Of a DNA stretch of 64,000 nt, positions 7,805-16,512 are shown piece by piece. The DNA comes from Mycobacterium malmoense (GTDB lineage: Bacteria; Actinomycetota; Actinomycetes; Mycobacteriales; Mycobacteriaceae): assembly GCF_019645855.1 (NCBI RefSeq), contig NZ_CP080999.1:4526001-4590000 (forward strand), read 5' to 3'. The notes below the pieces were generated by a model. It did not search any database and was not told the DNA's origin. It saw only the letters and a list, made by a program, of their open reading frames with translations. Each line of letters starts with the position of its first letter. The first letter of the stretch is position 1. The translations under genes were made by a program, and so were the position numbers.

Positions 7805-8791
7805 TCACGCAAGCCAACCCGCCGCCTCGGCGGCCCAGTAGCTGAGCACGATATCGGCTCCGGCGCGCCGGATGCTGGTCAACGATTCCAGCGCGGCGGC
7901 GCGGCCGTCGATCCAATCGTTCGCCGCCGCAGCGCAAATCATCGCGTACTCCCCCGACACCTGATAGGCGGCCACCGGCACCGGCGAAATCGAGGCCGCA
8001 GCCGCGACCACGTCAAGATAACCCATCGCGGGCTTGACCATCACGATGTCCGCGCCCTCGTCGAGATCGAGTCGGATCTCGCGCAGCGCCTCCCGGAAGT
8101 TGCCCGGCTCCTGCTGGTAGGTGCGCCGGTCTCCGGACAGGCTCGAGCTCACCGCTTCGCGGAAGGGGCCGTAGAACGCCGAGGCGAACTTCGCGGCGTA
8201 GGCCAGGATCACCACGTCGGTGTGGCCCGCGGCGTCCAGGCCGTCGCGGATCGCGGCCACCTGACCGTCCATCATCCCGCTCGGCCCCACCACGTGGGCG
8301 CCCGATTCCGCTTGCGCCACAGCGAGTTCCACGTAACGGGCCACGGTGGCGTCGTTATCGACGCGTCGCCGGTCGTCGAGAACCCCGCAGTGCCCGTGAT
8401 CGGTGAACTCGTCCAGGCAGGTGTCGGCCATCAACACCGTGGCGTCACCGAGATCCTTGGCCAGGTCGCGCAGCGCGGCGTTGAGGATGCCGTCGGGGTC
8501 GGTGCCGGCCGAGCCGGTCGAATCCTTGTCCTCATCGCGGGGCACGCCGAACAGCATCAGCCCGCCCACCCCGGCGGCGACGGCGGCGGCGGCGGCGGCG
8601 CGCAGCGAGTCCCGGGTGTGCTGAACCACGTTCGGCATGGACGGAATCGGCCGCGGTTCGTCGATGCCGTCGGCGACGAACATCGGCAACACCAAATGCC
8701 GTGGTTCCAAGGACGTTTGCGCCACCAAGCGACGCAGAGCGGGGGTTGAGCGGAGCCGGCGCGGGCGCTGCCGGGGATAGCCCATGCTCAT
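7805..8791 (-). CDS. hemB: Delta-aminolevulinic acid dehydratase (porphobilinogen synthase)
   Basis: 328 aa, full length for the family. It condenses two 5-aminolevulinates to porphobilinogen in the cytosol. Both Schiff-base lysines are present: in AYAAKFASAFYGPFR and in MVKPAMGYLD. The cysteine-rich metal loop is DTCLDEFTDHGHCG. It follows hemD after a 79-base gap on the same strand. Start ATG at 8791 matches the MSM..YPRQRPRRLR start of the mycobacterial enzyme. Confidence 0.97.
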   Translation of the reverse strand: MSMGYPRQRPRRLRSTPALRRLVAQTSLEPRHLVLPMFVADGIDEPRPIPSMPNVVQHTRDSLRAAAAAAVAAGVGGLMLFGVPRDEDKDSTGSAGTDPDGILNAALRDLAKDLGDATVLMADTCLDEFTDHGHCGVLDDRRRVDNDATVARYVELAVAQAESGAHVVGPSGMMDGQVAAIRDGLDAAGHTDVVILAYAAKFASAFYGPFREAVSSSLSGDRRTYQQEPGNFREALREIRLDLDEGADIVMVKPAMGYLDVVAAAASISPVPVAAYQVSGEYAMICAAAANDWIDGRAAALESLTSIRRAGADIVLSYWAAEAAGWLA

Positions 8792-8870
8792 CGGCCGCGA
8801 GCGTGCGCAGAATGCCAGCCCCGGCGGCGTGTCGCTGTGCAGACACGCACGCTCGCCTGTCCGGCCGCCA

Positions 8871-10547
8871 CTAGCGCCTGCGGCTCTTCTTGCGCGGCGG
8901 CGGCAGCGCGCCCTCGGCGCGCAGCCGCGCGGCGTGTTCGGCCAGGGCGTCGACCAGCGGGCCGACGGCGGCGGTGTCGGGCTGCACGTCCACCCGCAGG
9001 CCGAACTCGGCGGCGGTCTCGGCGGTCTTGGGGCCGATGCAGGCGATGATCGTCCGCGCGTGCGGCTTGCCCGCGATGCCGACCAGGTTGCGCACGGTGG
9101 AGCTGGAGGTGAAGCACACCGCGTCGAAGCCGCCCGTCTTGATCATCTCGCGGGTGGCCGCCGGCGGGGGCGCGGCGCGCACGGTCCGGTAGGCGGTGAC
9201 GTCCTCGATCTCCCAGCCACGCTCGCGCAACCCCTCGGCCAGCGTCTCGGTGGCGATGTCGGCGCGCGGCAGCAGGACCCGGTTCACCGGGTCGAAAACG
9301 CTGTCGTAGGGCGGGAAGTCGTCCAGCAGGCCCAGCGAGGACTGCTCACCGGCCGGCACCAGCTCGGGGCTGATCCCGAACGCGCGGACCCGGTCGGCCG
9401 TCGACTCGCCGACGCAGGCGATCTTCACCCCGGAGAACGCGCGGGCGTCCAGGCCGAACTCGCCGAACTTCTCCCAGACCGCGCGCACCGCGTTGGTGGA
9501 GGTGAACACCACCCACTGGAAGCGGCCGTCGACCAGGCCCTTGACGGCCCGCTCCATCTGGGCGGGGCTGCGCGGCGGCTCGACGGCGATGGTCGGCACC
9601 TCGATCGGCAGCGCGCCGTAGGAGGTCAGCCGCTCGCTCATCTCGCCGGCCTGGTCCTTGGTGCGGGGCACCAACACGGTCCAGCCGTAGAGCGCGCGGC
9701 TTTCCCACCAGTTCAGCTTCGCCCGGCTGGCCACCGTCTTGCCGATGGTCACCACCAGCGGCGCCATCCGGCCGTTTGCCGGGGGCGGACCCGCGGGGTC
9801 GGTGCCGTTCAGCACGGCCGGGTCGGTCAGTCCCGCCAGCGTGGTTTCGACCGAACGCTGCTGACAGGTGGTGCCCTGTGCGGTCACCACGCACGGGGTG
9901 GCCTCGGCCAGCTCGTGGTCGATCAGGGCGCGGGCCGCATCGGCGAGATGCGACCCGGTGGCCTGCAGGATCAGCGGACCAGGAGCCGCGGCCAGCGCCT
10001 CCCAGTCGATGTCGTCGGGGTCGGCGCGGACGTCGGCGACGGTGTGCGACGAGCCCAGCGGCAGCCCCGCATAAGTGGGGACGGCGCTGGTGGTGGCCAG
10101 GCCGGGGATGATCTCGATGGGCAGGTGGCTCCGCGCGACGGCGTTCGCCTCGGCGATCACCGCGTCGAGCGTCAGCGGGTCACCGGCCACCAGCCGCACC
10201 ACGTCGGCGCCGGACCGGGCCTCGGTGGTGAGCGTCTTGGCGACTTCGGCGGGCTCGCCCAGCGCCGGGCGGATGTCGGGGCCGCCCGGTAGCGCCGGGG
10301 GCTGATCTCCGTCGCCGCCGGCCGCGTCGCCCTTGCGGGCAGCGGGACCGGCCGGCGCCGGGCCGGAGATCGGCGGCAGGTCCCTGCCGATCAGCGCCAG
10401 CACGGGCTCGGGCACGTCGGGGTCGGTGAACACCAGGGCGGCGTTGGCCAGCACCGTGGCCGCCCGTGCGGTCAACAATCCCGGGTCGCCCGGGCCAGAG
10501 CCCACGAAAGTGATGCGGCCCGGTCTCGGCTTACGCCCTCGTGTCAT
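8871..10547 (-). CDS. hemD: Uroporphyrinogen-III C-methyltransferase / synthase fusion
   Basis: 558 aa with two domains. The N-terminal part (about 1-250) is a tetrapyrrole methylase-type domain with ITFVGSGPGDPGLLTARA and VVRLVAGDPLTLD. The C-terminal part (about 275-530) is HemD-like uroporphyrinogen-III synthase (WTVLVPRTKDQAGEMSERL, VVFTSTNAVRAVW, VCFTSSSTVRNL). It closes hydroxymethylbilane to uroporphyrinogen III and may feed the siroheme/cobalamin branch. A Pro/Gly/Ala-rich insert lies near residue 65-95 in the methylase half. The start ATG overlaps the hemC stop (ATGA). The C terminus is basic (PPRKKSRRR). Confidence 0.94.
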   Translation of the reverse strand: MTRGRKPRPGRITFVGSGPGDPGLLTARAATVLANAALVFTDPDVPEPVLALIGRDLPPISGPAPAGPAARKGDAAGGDGDQPPALPGGPDIRPALGEPAEVAKTLTTEARSGADVVRLVAGDPLTLDAVIAEANAVARSHLPIEIIPGLATTSAVPTYAGLPLGSSHTVADVRADPDDIDWEALAAAPGPLILQATGSHLADAARALIDHELAEATPCVVTAQGTTCQQRSVETTLAGLTDPAVLNGTDPAGPPPANGRMAPLVVTIGKTVASRAKLNWWESRALYGWTVLVPRTKDQAGEMSERLTSYGALPIEVPTIAVEPPRSPAQMERAVKGLVDGRFQWVVFTSTNAVRAVWEKFGEFGLDARAFSGVKIACVGESTADRVRAFGISPELVPAGEQSSLGLLDDFPPYDSVFDPVNRVLLPRADIATETLAEGLRERGWEIEDVTAYRTVRAAPPPAATREMIKTGGFDAVCFTSSSTVRNLVGIAGKPHARTIIACIGPKTAETAAEFGLRVDVQPDTAAVGPLVDALAEHAARLRAEGALPPPRKKSRRR

Positions 10548-11515
10548 TGTCGCTCCCACGTCTCTCGCTCAACTCCCTCGCGCGGACCCTGCCGCGCCGC
10601 CGACATCAGCTCCCGCGCGCCCAGTTCGAACAGCTCGGCGGCGACCGAGAGCCCCAGCTCCCGTGCCCGACCGGGACTGCCGATGCCGGACGCGCGGATC
10701 ACGTCGGACCCGTCCAGCGCCGCCACGCAGCCACGCAGCGACAGCTCTTCGAAGACGCGGCCTTCCTCATCGATGGACTCGACCACCTCGGCGATCGCGC
10801 CCACCGGTGCGGAACAACCGGCCTCCAGTTCGGCCAGCAGGGCTCGCTCCGCGGTGACCGCCACGCGCGTGTCGGCGTCGTCCAACTCCGCCAGCACCGC
10901 CGCCAACCGGCTGTCACCGGCGCGGCATTCGACGGCCAGCGCGCCCTGAGCCGGTGCTGGCAACATCTGCACCGGCTCTAGCGTCTCGGTGACATCGCCG
11001 AGGCGGCCCAGCCGGGCCAGGCCGGCCCGGGCAACCACGATCGCGTCAAGATCACCACTGCTTACCCTGTTCAACCTGGTATCTAGGTTGCCTCGTAGGG
11101 GGCGGATTTCCAAACCGAGACCCAATGCTCTAAGCTGTGCGGCCCGCCGCGGAGACGACGTGCCCACCAGCGAACCGGCTGGCAACTCCGCGAGCACCAG
11201 CCCATCGCGGGCCACCACCGCGTCGCGGGGGTCATTCCGTGGCGGTATCGCCGCGATCGTGAACCTCGGGTCATCGGCGGTTGGCAAATCCTTGTGCGAG
11301 TGCACCGCGGCATCGACGCGGCCGTCCTGGATCGCCTCGCGCAGCGCCGTGGTGAAGACGCCCACGCCCAGGCTTTCGATGGGCGCCGATGATCGGTCGC
11401 CCGCGGTGGCAATGGTCACCAATTCCGCGGGATGGCCGTTGGCGATCAGGGCGTCCCTGACGACGCCGGCCTGGGTGGTGGCCAACAGACTGCCCCGGGT
11501 GCCTATGCGGATCAC
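10544..11515 (-). CDS. hemC: Porphobilinogen deaminase (hydroxymethylbilane synthase)
   Basis: 323 aa. It polymerises four porphobilinogens to hydroxymethylbilane using a dipyrromethane cofactor bound to the conserved Cys in LEAGCSAPVG. Also visible: IRIGTRGSLLA, the SHKDLPT motif and GTSSPRR. I start at GTG 11515 (VIRIGTRGS), equivalent to the M. tuberculosis start; a TTG at 11524 is possible. It lies 13 bases after hemA and overlaps hemD. Confidence 0.96.
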   Translation of the reverse strand: MIRIGTRGSLLATTQAGVVRDALIANGHPAELVTIATAGDRSSAPIESLGVGVFTTALREAIQDGRVDAAVHSHKDLPTADDPRFTIAAIPPRNDPRDAVVARDGLVLAELPAGSLVGTSSPRRAAQLRALGLGLEIRPLRGNLDTRLNRVSSGDLDAIVVARAGLARLGRLGDVTETLEPVQMLPAPAQGALAVECRAGDSRLAAVLAELDDADTRVAVTAERALLAELEAGCSAPVGAIAEVVESIDEEGRVFEELSLRGCVAALDGSDVIRASGIGSPGRARELGLSVAAELFELGARELMSAARQGPREGVERETWERQ

Positions 11516-11528
11516 GGGCGCCAATCAG

Positions 11529-12938
11529 CTACTCACCGGGCTGGTTTGGGCTACCCGCACCGTGCGCGCGGGGGCCAGGGTCGAATCCGCTTGGCACCAC
11601 TGGCAATTCGCCCGCGACGACGGCGGCTACGGAGTCTATGGCGGTCTGGTCCAATTCGAACAGTTCGCGCAGCGCCTCGGCGTAGCTGTCACCCCCTGGG
11701 GCACTGGCGAGCTGTTTGATCCGTACGGTGGGCGCGTGCAGCAGCTTGTCCACCACCCGCCGCACGGTGCGGGCCACCTCCTCGCGCTCGGCGCTGGCGA
11801 GCCCGGGTAGCCGGTTGTCCAGGCGCAGCAGCTCCGCCTCGACTACATCGGCGGCGCGCTGGCGCAAGGCGGTCACCGTGGGGGTGACCTCGGCCATCCG
11901 CTGTCCCGCGAGATAGCTGGCAACTTCGGCCGCCACGATGTGGCGCGCGGCCTCGACATCGGCGGCCGCGGCATGGGCCGACGGTTCGTGTTGCACACGC
12001 TCCACGTCGACGACCCAGACGCCGGGCAGCCCGGCCACCGCCGGGTCGACGTCGCGCGGCATGCCCAGGTCGCAGATCACCAAGGGATGGGTGGTCTCAT
12101 CAACACTCGAGCGGCGGGCGGCGGCCAGCGCGTGGTGCACGTCGGCCAGCGAAACCACGGGGCTGACCGCCCCCGTGCAGCTGACCACGGCGTCGGCATC
12201 CGCCAGCGCGTCGGCCAGCCGGTCGAGGGTCAGCGCCTCGGCCCGCACGCCCGACTCCCGGATCCGGCGGGCCAGGCGCTGGGCCCGCGACGCCGACCGG
12301 TTGACCACGCGGATGCGCTCGATGCCGGCCCGGGTCAGGTGCGCCGACGACAGCGCGCCCATCGCCCCTGCGCCGACGACCACGGCGGTCTTGCCCGCCA
12401 GCCCGCCCAGCCGGCGTTCGGCCATGCCCAGGGCGACCGACACCACCGAGGCGCCGGCGGCGTCGATAGCGGTTTCGGAATGCACCCGCTTGCCCACCGA
12501 CAGCGCCCGCTGCGCCAGCTCGTGCAGCACCCGGCCGACGGTGCGGTTGGCCTCGGCCGCGGCGTATGCGCGGCGCACCTGACCGAGCACCTGCTGCTCG
12601 CCGATCACCGCCGAATCCAGGCCGCTGGCGACCGCGAATAGGTGTTCGACGGCGGCCTCGCTGTAGCGGACGTAGGCGTATTGGGTCAGGTCGGCCATCG
12701 ACATTCCGGAGTGTTCCGACAGCACCTGCCCGACCACCGCCAACCCGCCGTGGAACGCGTCGACGACGGCGTAGACCTCGACCCGGTTGCAAGTCGACAG
12801 CACCATCGCCTCGGTCACCAGCGGTGACTGCAACACCCGATCGACGATCTTGACCTGATCGGACTCGTCGGTGCTGAGCTGTTCCAGCACGGAGACCGGC
12901 GCACTGCGGTGCGAAACCCCGAAGAGCAGGATGCTCAC
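11529..12938 (-). CDS. hemA: Glutamyl-tRNA reductase
   Basis: 469 aa. It reduces glutamyl-tRNA to glutamate-1-semialdehyde, the first step of the C5 tetrapyrrole route. The catalytic Cys is in MVLSTCNRVEVY; GEQQVLGQV follows; the NADPH-binding segment is KTAVVVGAGAMGAL; the C terminus carries the dimerisation helices. GTG at 12938 gives VSILLFGVSHRSAPVS, the expected N terminus. First gene of the hem run; glutaredoxin-like Rv0508 homologue lies 77 bases upstream. Confidence 0.96.
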   Translation of the reverse strand: MSILLFGVSHRSAPVSVLEQLSTDESDQVKIVDRVLQSPLVTEAMVLSTCNRVEVYAVVDAFHGGLAVVGQVLSEHSGMSMADLTQYAYVRYSEAAVEHLFAVASGLDSAVIGEQQVLGQVRRAYAAAEANRTVGRVLHELAQRALSVGKRVHSETAIDAAGASVVSVALGMAERRLGGLAGKTAVVVGAGAMGALSSAHLTRAGIERIRVVNRSASRAQRLARRIRESGVRAEALTLDRLADALADADAVVSCTGAVSPVVSLADVHHALAAARRSSVDETTHPLVICDLGMPRDVDPAVAGLPGVWVVDVERVQHEPSAHAAAADVEAARHIVAAEVASYLAGQRMAEVTPTVTALRQRAADVVEAELLRLDNRLPGLASAEREEVARTVRRVVDKLLHAPTVRIKQLASAPGGDSYAEALRELFELDQTAIDSVAAVVAGELPVVPSGFDPGPRAHGAGSPNQPGE

Positions 12939-13015
12939 GGCAGCATCACCTGGCCAGCTCCCTTGCTTCCTCCAGTAACTGAACTGGTGTCCACGGTAAA
13001 CGTTTATCAGGTGGG

Positions 13016-13297
13016 CTACCAAATATCGGTGCGGGCCAGATCGGCGCGCAGCCGAGCCTCATCGATCTCCCAGTAACTGTGCTCGCGACCGTCCAGCAAA
13101 ATCACCGGCAGCCGATCACCGAACTCGGCCCGCAATCGCGGGTTGCCCGTCGACGCGGCGGCGTCGACATCGGTCGTGGACAGCTCGAAGCCCAGCTCGG
13201 CGGCCAGTTCGGCCAGCCGCGCGTGTACCCGCGCGCAGACGGTGCAGCCGTCGCGGGTCAGCAGCTCCACCCGTGCCCGGCTCGTGGGTTGAGGCAT
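13016..13297 (-). CDS. Glutaredoxin-like protein (Rv0508-like)
   Basis: 93 aa with a thioredoxin-fold CxxC near the N terminus (LLTRDGCTVCARVH) and the cis-Pro region DRLPVILLDGREHSYWEID. This is the DUF836/glutaredoxin-like family, small disulfide oxidoreductases of unknown partner. It precedes hemA by 77 bases and may share its transcript, which could tie redox state to glutamyl-tRNA reductase, an enzyme with a catalytic thiol; that link is inference. ATG at 13297 gives the normal family length. Confidence 0.85.
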   Translation of the reverse strand: MPQPTSRARVELLTRDGCTVCARVHARLAELAAELGFELSTTDVDAAASTGNPRLRAEFGDRLPVILLDGREHSYWEIDEARLRADLARTDIW

Positions 13298-13390
13298 GGC
13301 CCCAGTGTGGCATTTGCCCCAGACCGCCGGGCCTTTCGGCGGCGTCTGGGGTGAATTGTGGGGCCGGGCGGTGACGGTTAGGTTGCCGCT

Positions 13391-13702
13391 GTGGCCGCTG
13401 ACGACACGTTGCGCGTCGACCCGCCCGCGATGCGGGGGTTCGCCGACACATTGTGCGGTGCCGCCGAGGATCTGCGGCACCGGCTGGCCGCCCTCGACGG
13501 CCAGGTCGGCGGGATGCTGGGCGGCTGGCGCGGCGCATCCGGGAGCGCCTACGCCTCCGCGTGGGAGCTGTGGCATCGCGGCGCCGGCGAGGTGGAGGTG
13601 GGCTTGTCGATGCTGGCGCGGTTGGTGGCCCAGGCCGGTGGGATGTATCAGGCGAACGAGGCGGTATCCGCGCGGGCGCTGGGCGGGGTGGACCGTGGCT
13701 GA
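13391..13702 (+). CDS. esxF: WXG100 protein, EsxF homologue
   Basis: 103 aa with the WXG turn in GMLGGWRGASGSAY (W near residue 44) and a C-terminal YxxxE secretion signal (YQANE). From memory it matches M. tuberculosis EsxF closely: ADDTLRV, then GGWRGASGSAY, AWELWHRGAGEV. EsxE/EsxF form a heterodimer linked to outer-membrane pore formation and CpnT toxin export. Here the pair sits between the Rv0508 homologue and serB1 and no cpnT-like gene is adjacent. GTG start. Its stop overlaps the esxE start region (esxE GTG at 13695). Confidence 0.85.
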   Translation: MAADDTLRVDPPAMRGFADTLCGAAEDLRHRLAALDGQVGGMLGGWRGASGSAYASAWELWHRGAGEVEVGLSMLARLVAQAGGMYQANEAVSARALGGVDRG

Positions 13703-13985
13703 GGCGTTTCGGGTCGATCCGCAAGCGCTGGCCGACGCGGCGCAACGAATGACGGAGTTTCAGCGCTACGCCGACAACACGCTCACCGAAATCGATTCTC
13801 TCGTAAGCAATCTGCACGCGACGTGGACGGGGCGAGGCGCGGCGGCCCACGCCGAGGCGCACCGGCACTGGGCTCGCGGCGAGGCGATGATGCGCGAGGC
13901 ATTGGCTCAACTGCGGACCGCGGGCGAGACCGCCCACCGCAACTACACCGGCGCAATGTCGGCGAATCTGGCCATGTGGTCCTGA
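13695..13985 (+). CDS. esxE: WXG100 protein, EsxE homologue
   Basis: 96 aa with the WXG turn in LHATWTGRGAAAHAEA and the EsxE-like tail NYTGAMSANLAMWS. It overlaps esxF by 8 bases, so the two are translationally coupled, as expected for a WXG100 heterodimer. It lacks the YxxxD/E tail signal, which the EsxF partner supplies. In M. tuberculosis the equivalent pair lies beside cpnT and its immunity gene; here serB1 follows after 123 bases. Confidence 0.85.
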   Translation: MAEAFRVDPQALADAAQRMTEFQRYADNTLTEIDSLVSNLHATWTGRGAAAHAEAHRHWARGEAMMREALAQLRTAGETAHRNYTGAMSANLAMWS

Positions 13986-14108
13986 ACCCGATGACGCCGC
14001 CCGCCGAAGGGCCGGCATCGCGAAACCCGCTCTAGACGTCCGCCGGATAGGGTTGATACCGGCCACCCGCTGGTTACCGGGCGGCACGGCGATCTAGGAG
14101 ATGCGGCG

Positions 14109-15011
14109 ATGACTTCCTCTGAGTCGGGCGGCGCCGGTCGCATTGACTTGGAGTCGTTGGCCGACAACGCAAGCGCCAAACGCGCGCTGGAAGACCTGCA
14201 GGCCGAGGGCGCCCCCGAGGAGGGTCGCCCGCAGCCACCGATCGACCTGACCGCGGCCGCATTCTTCGACGTGGACAACACCCTGGTGCAGGGTTCCTCG
14301 GCGGTGCATTTTGGCCGCGGGCTGGCGGCCCGCAACTACTTCACCTATCGCGATGTGCTCGGATTCGTCTACGCCCAGGCCAAGTTCCAGTTGCTCGGCA
14401 AGGAGAACAGCGACGACGTCGCCGCCGGCCGGCGCAAGGCGCTCGCCTTCATCGAGGGCCGCTCCGTCGAGCAGCTGGTCGCTCTGGGCGAGGAGGTCTA
14501 CGACGAGATCATCGCCGACAAGATCTGGCCCGGCACCCGCGAGCTCACCCAGATGCACCTCGACGCCGGCCAGCAGGTGTGGCTGATCACCGCCACCCCA
14601 TACGAACTCGCGGCGACCATCGCGCGCCGGCTCGGCCTGACGGGCGCGCTGGGGACCGTCGCCGAGTCGGTCGACGGAATCTTCACCGGCAGGCTGGTCG
14701 GCGAAATCCTGCACGGCACCGGGAAGGCTCACGCGGTGCGCTCGCTGGCGATCCGCGAGGGCCTCAACCTCAAACGCTGCACCGCCTATTCGGACAGCTA
14801 CAACGACGTGCCGATGCTGTCGCTGGTGGGCACGGCGGTCGCCATCAATCCCGACGCCCGCCTGCGGGCCCTGGCCCGCGAACGCGGGTGGGAGATCCGC
14901 GACTTCCGGACCGCGCGCAAGGCCGCGCGGATCGGGGTGCCCTCGGCGCTGGCCCTGGGCGCGGCGGGCGGTGCGCTGGCAGCATTGGCATCGCGGCGCC
15001 AATCGCGCTGA
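14109..15011 (+). CDS. serB1: HAD-family phosphatase SerB1
   Basis: 300 aa HAD phosphatase, subclass IB. Motif I is AAFFDVDNTLVQGSS (nucleophile DVDNT), motif II VWLITATPYE, then TGKAHAV with the Lys and YSDSYNDVPML for the Mg-binding acidic pair. A short hydrophobic C-terminal segment (ALALGAAGGALAALA) may anchor it to the membrane. It is annotated as phosphoserine phosphatase in mycobacteria, but the substrate is not proven by sequence. ATG at 14109 after GGAG. A MaoC-like gene follows. Confidence 0.88.
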   Translation: MTSSESGGAGRIDLESLADNASAKRALEDLQAEGAPEEGRPQPPIDLTAAAFFDVDNTLVQGSSAVHFGRGLAARNYFTYRDVLGFVYAQAKFQLLGKENSDDVAAGRRKALAFIEGRSVEQLVALGEEVYDEIIADKIWPGTRELTQMHLDAGQQVWLITATPYELAATIARRLGLTGALGTVAESVDGIFTGRLVGEILHGTGKAHAVRSLAIREGLNLKRCTAYSDSYNDVPMLSLVGTAVAINPDARLRALARERGWEIRDFRTARKAARIGVPSALALGAAGGALAALASRRQSR

Positions 15012-15055
15012 TAGGCTGCGCCGCTGACACGTATTCGAGCGGAGAGCAAAGCGGC

Positions 15056-15568
15056 ATGACAGTCCCAATAGAGACCGAAGGAATCCTCGGCAGCCATTAC
15101 CGGGCACCGGACTATTTCGAGGTCGGACGCGAGAAGATCCGGGAATTCGCGACCGCGGTGAAGGACGACCATCCGACGCACTTCAGCGAGAATGATGCCG
15201 CCGCCGCTGGGTATCCCACAGTGGTGGCTCCCCTAACGTTCCTCGCGGTTGCCGGCCGTCGCGTGCAGCTGGAGATCTTCACCAAATTCAAGATCCCCAT
15301 CAACATCGCCCGGGTCTTCCACCGTGACCAGAAGTTCCGGTTCCACCGGCCAATCCTGGCCCACGACAAGCTGTATTTCGACACGTACCTAGACTCGGTG
15401 CTCGAGTCCCACGGCACCGTGATCGCCGAAATCCGCAGCGAAGTCACGGATGCCGAAGGGAAACCGGTGGTCACCAGCACCGTCACGATGCTGGGGGAAG
15501 CCGCACATCAAGATGCCGGCGCTGAAGAAACCATCGCCGCAATTGCGTCCATATCAGCCGGAAAGTAG
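15056..15568 (+). CDS. MaoC/HadA-like hydratase N-terminal-type protein (Rv0504c-like)
   Basis: 170 aa, hot-dog fold, resembling the HadA/HadC subunits of the mycolate FAS-II dehydratase: GSHYRAPDYFEVGREKIREFA, then DDHPTHFSE, AAGYPTVVAPLTFL. HadA/C-type proteins lack the hydratase catalytic Asp/His and act as stabilising partners of HadB. It lies 11 bases before cmaA2, so a role in meromycolate metabolism is plausible but inferred. ATG at 15056 after GGAGAG gives the family length. Confidence 0.83.
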   Translation: MTVPIETEGILGSHYRAPDYFEVGREKIREFATAVKDDHPTHFSENDAAAAGYPTVVAPLTFLAVAGRRVQLEIFTKFKIPINIARVFHRDQKFRFHRPILAHDKLYFDTYLDSVLESHGTVIAEIRSEVTDAEGKPVVTSTVTMLGEAAHQDAGAEETIAAIASISAGK

Positions 15569-15579
15569 GGTCAAGCCAT

Positions 15580-16488
15580 ATGACGTCCCAGGGTGACACC
15601 GGTGGCACGCAGCTAAAGCCGCCAGTCGACGCAGTCCGATCCCATTACGACCGATCCAACGAGTTCTTCAAGCTGTGGCTCGACCCGTCGATGACCTACA
15701 GCTGCGCCTACTTTGAAGAGCGTCCGAACATGACGCTGGAAGAAGCGCAGTACGCCAAACGCAAACTCGCGCTGGACAAGCTGCACCTCGAGCCCGGCAT
15801 GACACTGCTCGACATCGGCTGCGGCTGGGGCTCGACCATGCGGCACGCCGTGGCGGAGTACGACGTCAACGTGATCGGCCTGACGCTGAGCGAGAATCAG
15901 TACGCCCACGACAAGGCCAAGTTCGACGAGATGGATAGCCCCCGCCACAAAGAGGTGCGGATCCAAGGCTGGGAGGAATTCGACGAGCCGATCGACCGCA
16001 TCGTGTCACTCGGCGCGTTCGAGCACTTCGCCGACGGCGCCGGGGACGCCGGGTTCGAGCGTTACGACACCTTCTTCAAGAAGTTTTACAGCCTGATGCC
16101 CGACGACGGCAGGATGCTGCTGCACACGATCATCATCCCCGACAAAGAGGAGGCCGAAGAGCTCGGCTTGACGTCGCCGATGAGCCTGCTGCGCTTCATC
16201 AAGTTCATCTTGACCGAGATCTTCCCCGGCGGCCGCCTGCCCCGGATTTCGCAGATCGACCACTATTCGTCCAACGCCGGCTTCAAGGTCGAGCGCTATC
16301 ACCGGATCGGGTCGAACTACGTGCCCACGCTGAACTCCTGGGCCGACGCGTTGGAAGCCAACAAGGAGAAGGCCATCGAGTTGCAGGGCGAAAAGGTCTA
16401 CGACACCTACATGCATTACCTGAGGGGCTGCTCGGACCTGTTCCGCGACCACTACACGGACGTCTGCCAGTTCACCCTGGTCAAGTAG
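15580..16488 (+). CDS. cmaA2: Mycolic acid trans-cyclopropane synthase
   Basis: 302 aa SAM-dependent methyltransferase of the mycolic-acid methyltransferase family. SAM motif LLDIGCGWGSTM; VIGLTLSENQY; WEEFDEPIDRIVSLGAFEHF; the C terminus ends TDVCQFTLVK. It is nearly identical from memory to CmaA2, including the MTSQGDT start and the GAGDAGFERYDTFFK insert that separates it from PcaA and UmaA. It adds trans cyclopropane rings to oxygenated mycolates. Convergent with the acyltransferase gene to the right. Confidence 0.96.
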   Translation: MTSQGDTGGTQLKPPVDAVRSHYDRSNEFFKLWLDPSMTYSCAYFEERPNMTLEEAQYAKRKLALDKLHLEPGMTLLDIGCGWGSTMRHAVAEYDVNVIGLTLSENQYAHDKAKFDEMDSPRHKEVRIQGWEEFDEPIDRIVSLGAFEHFADGAGDAGFERYDTFFKKFYSLMPDDGRMLLHTIIIPDKEEAEELGLTSPMSLLRFIKFILTEIFPGGRLPRISQIDHYSSNAGFKVERYHRIGSNYVPTLNSWADALEANKEKAIELQGEKVYDTYMHYLRGCSDLFRDHYTDVCQFTLVK

Positions 16489-16512
16489 TCCCGGGCCGGC
16501 GTACGGCCGAAC

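Noticed and set aside
8784..10292. A 502-codon + strand frame opposite hemD
   Set aside because: Antisense to a clear hemD; no recognisable domain and no ribosome site.
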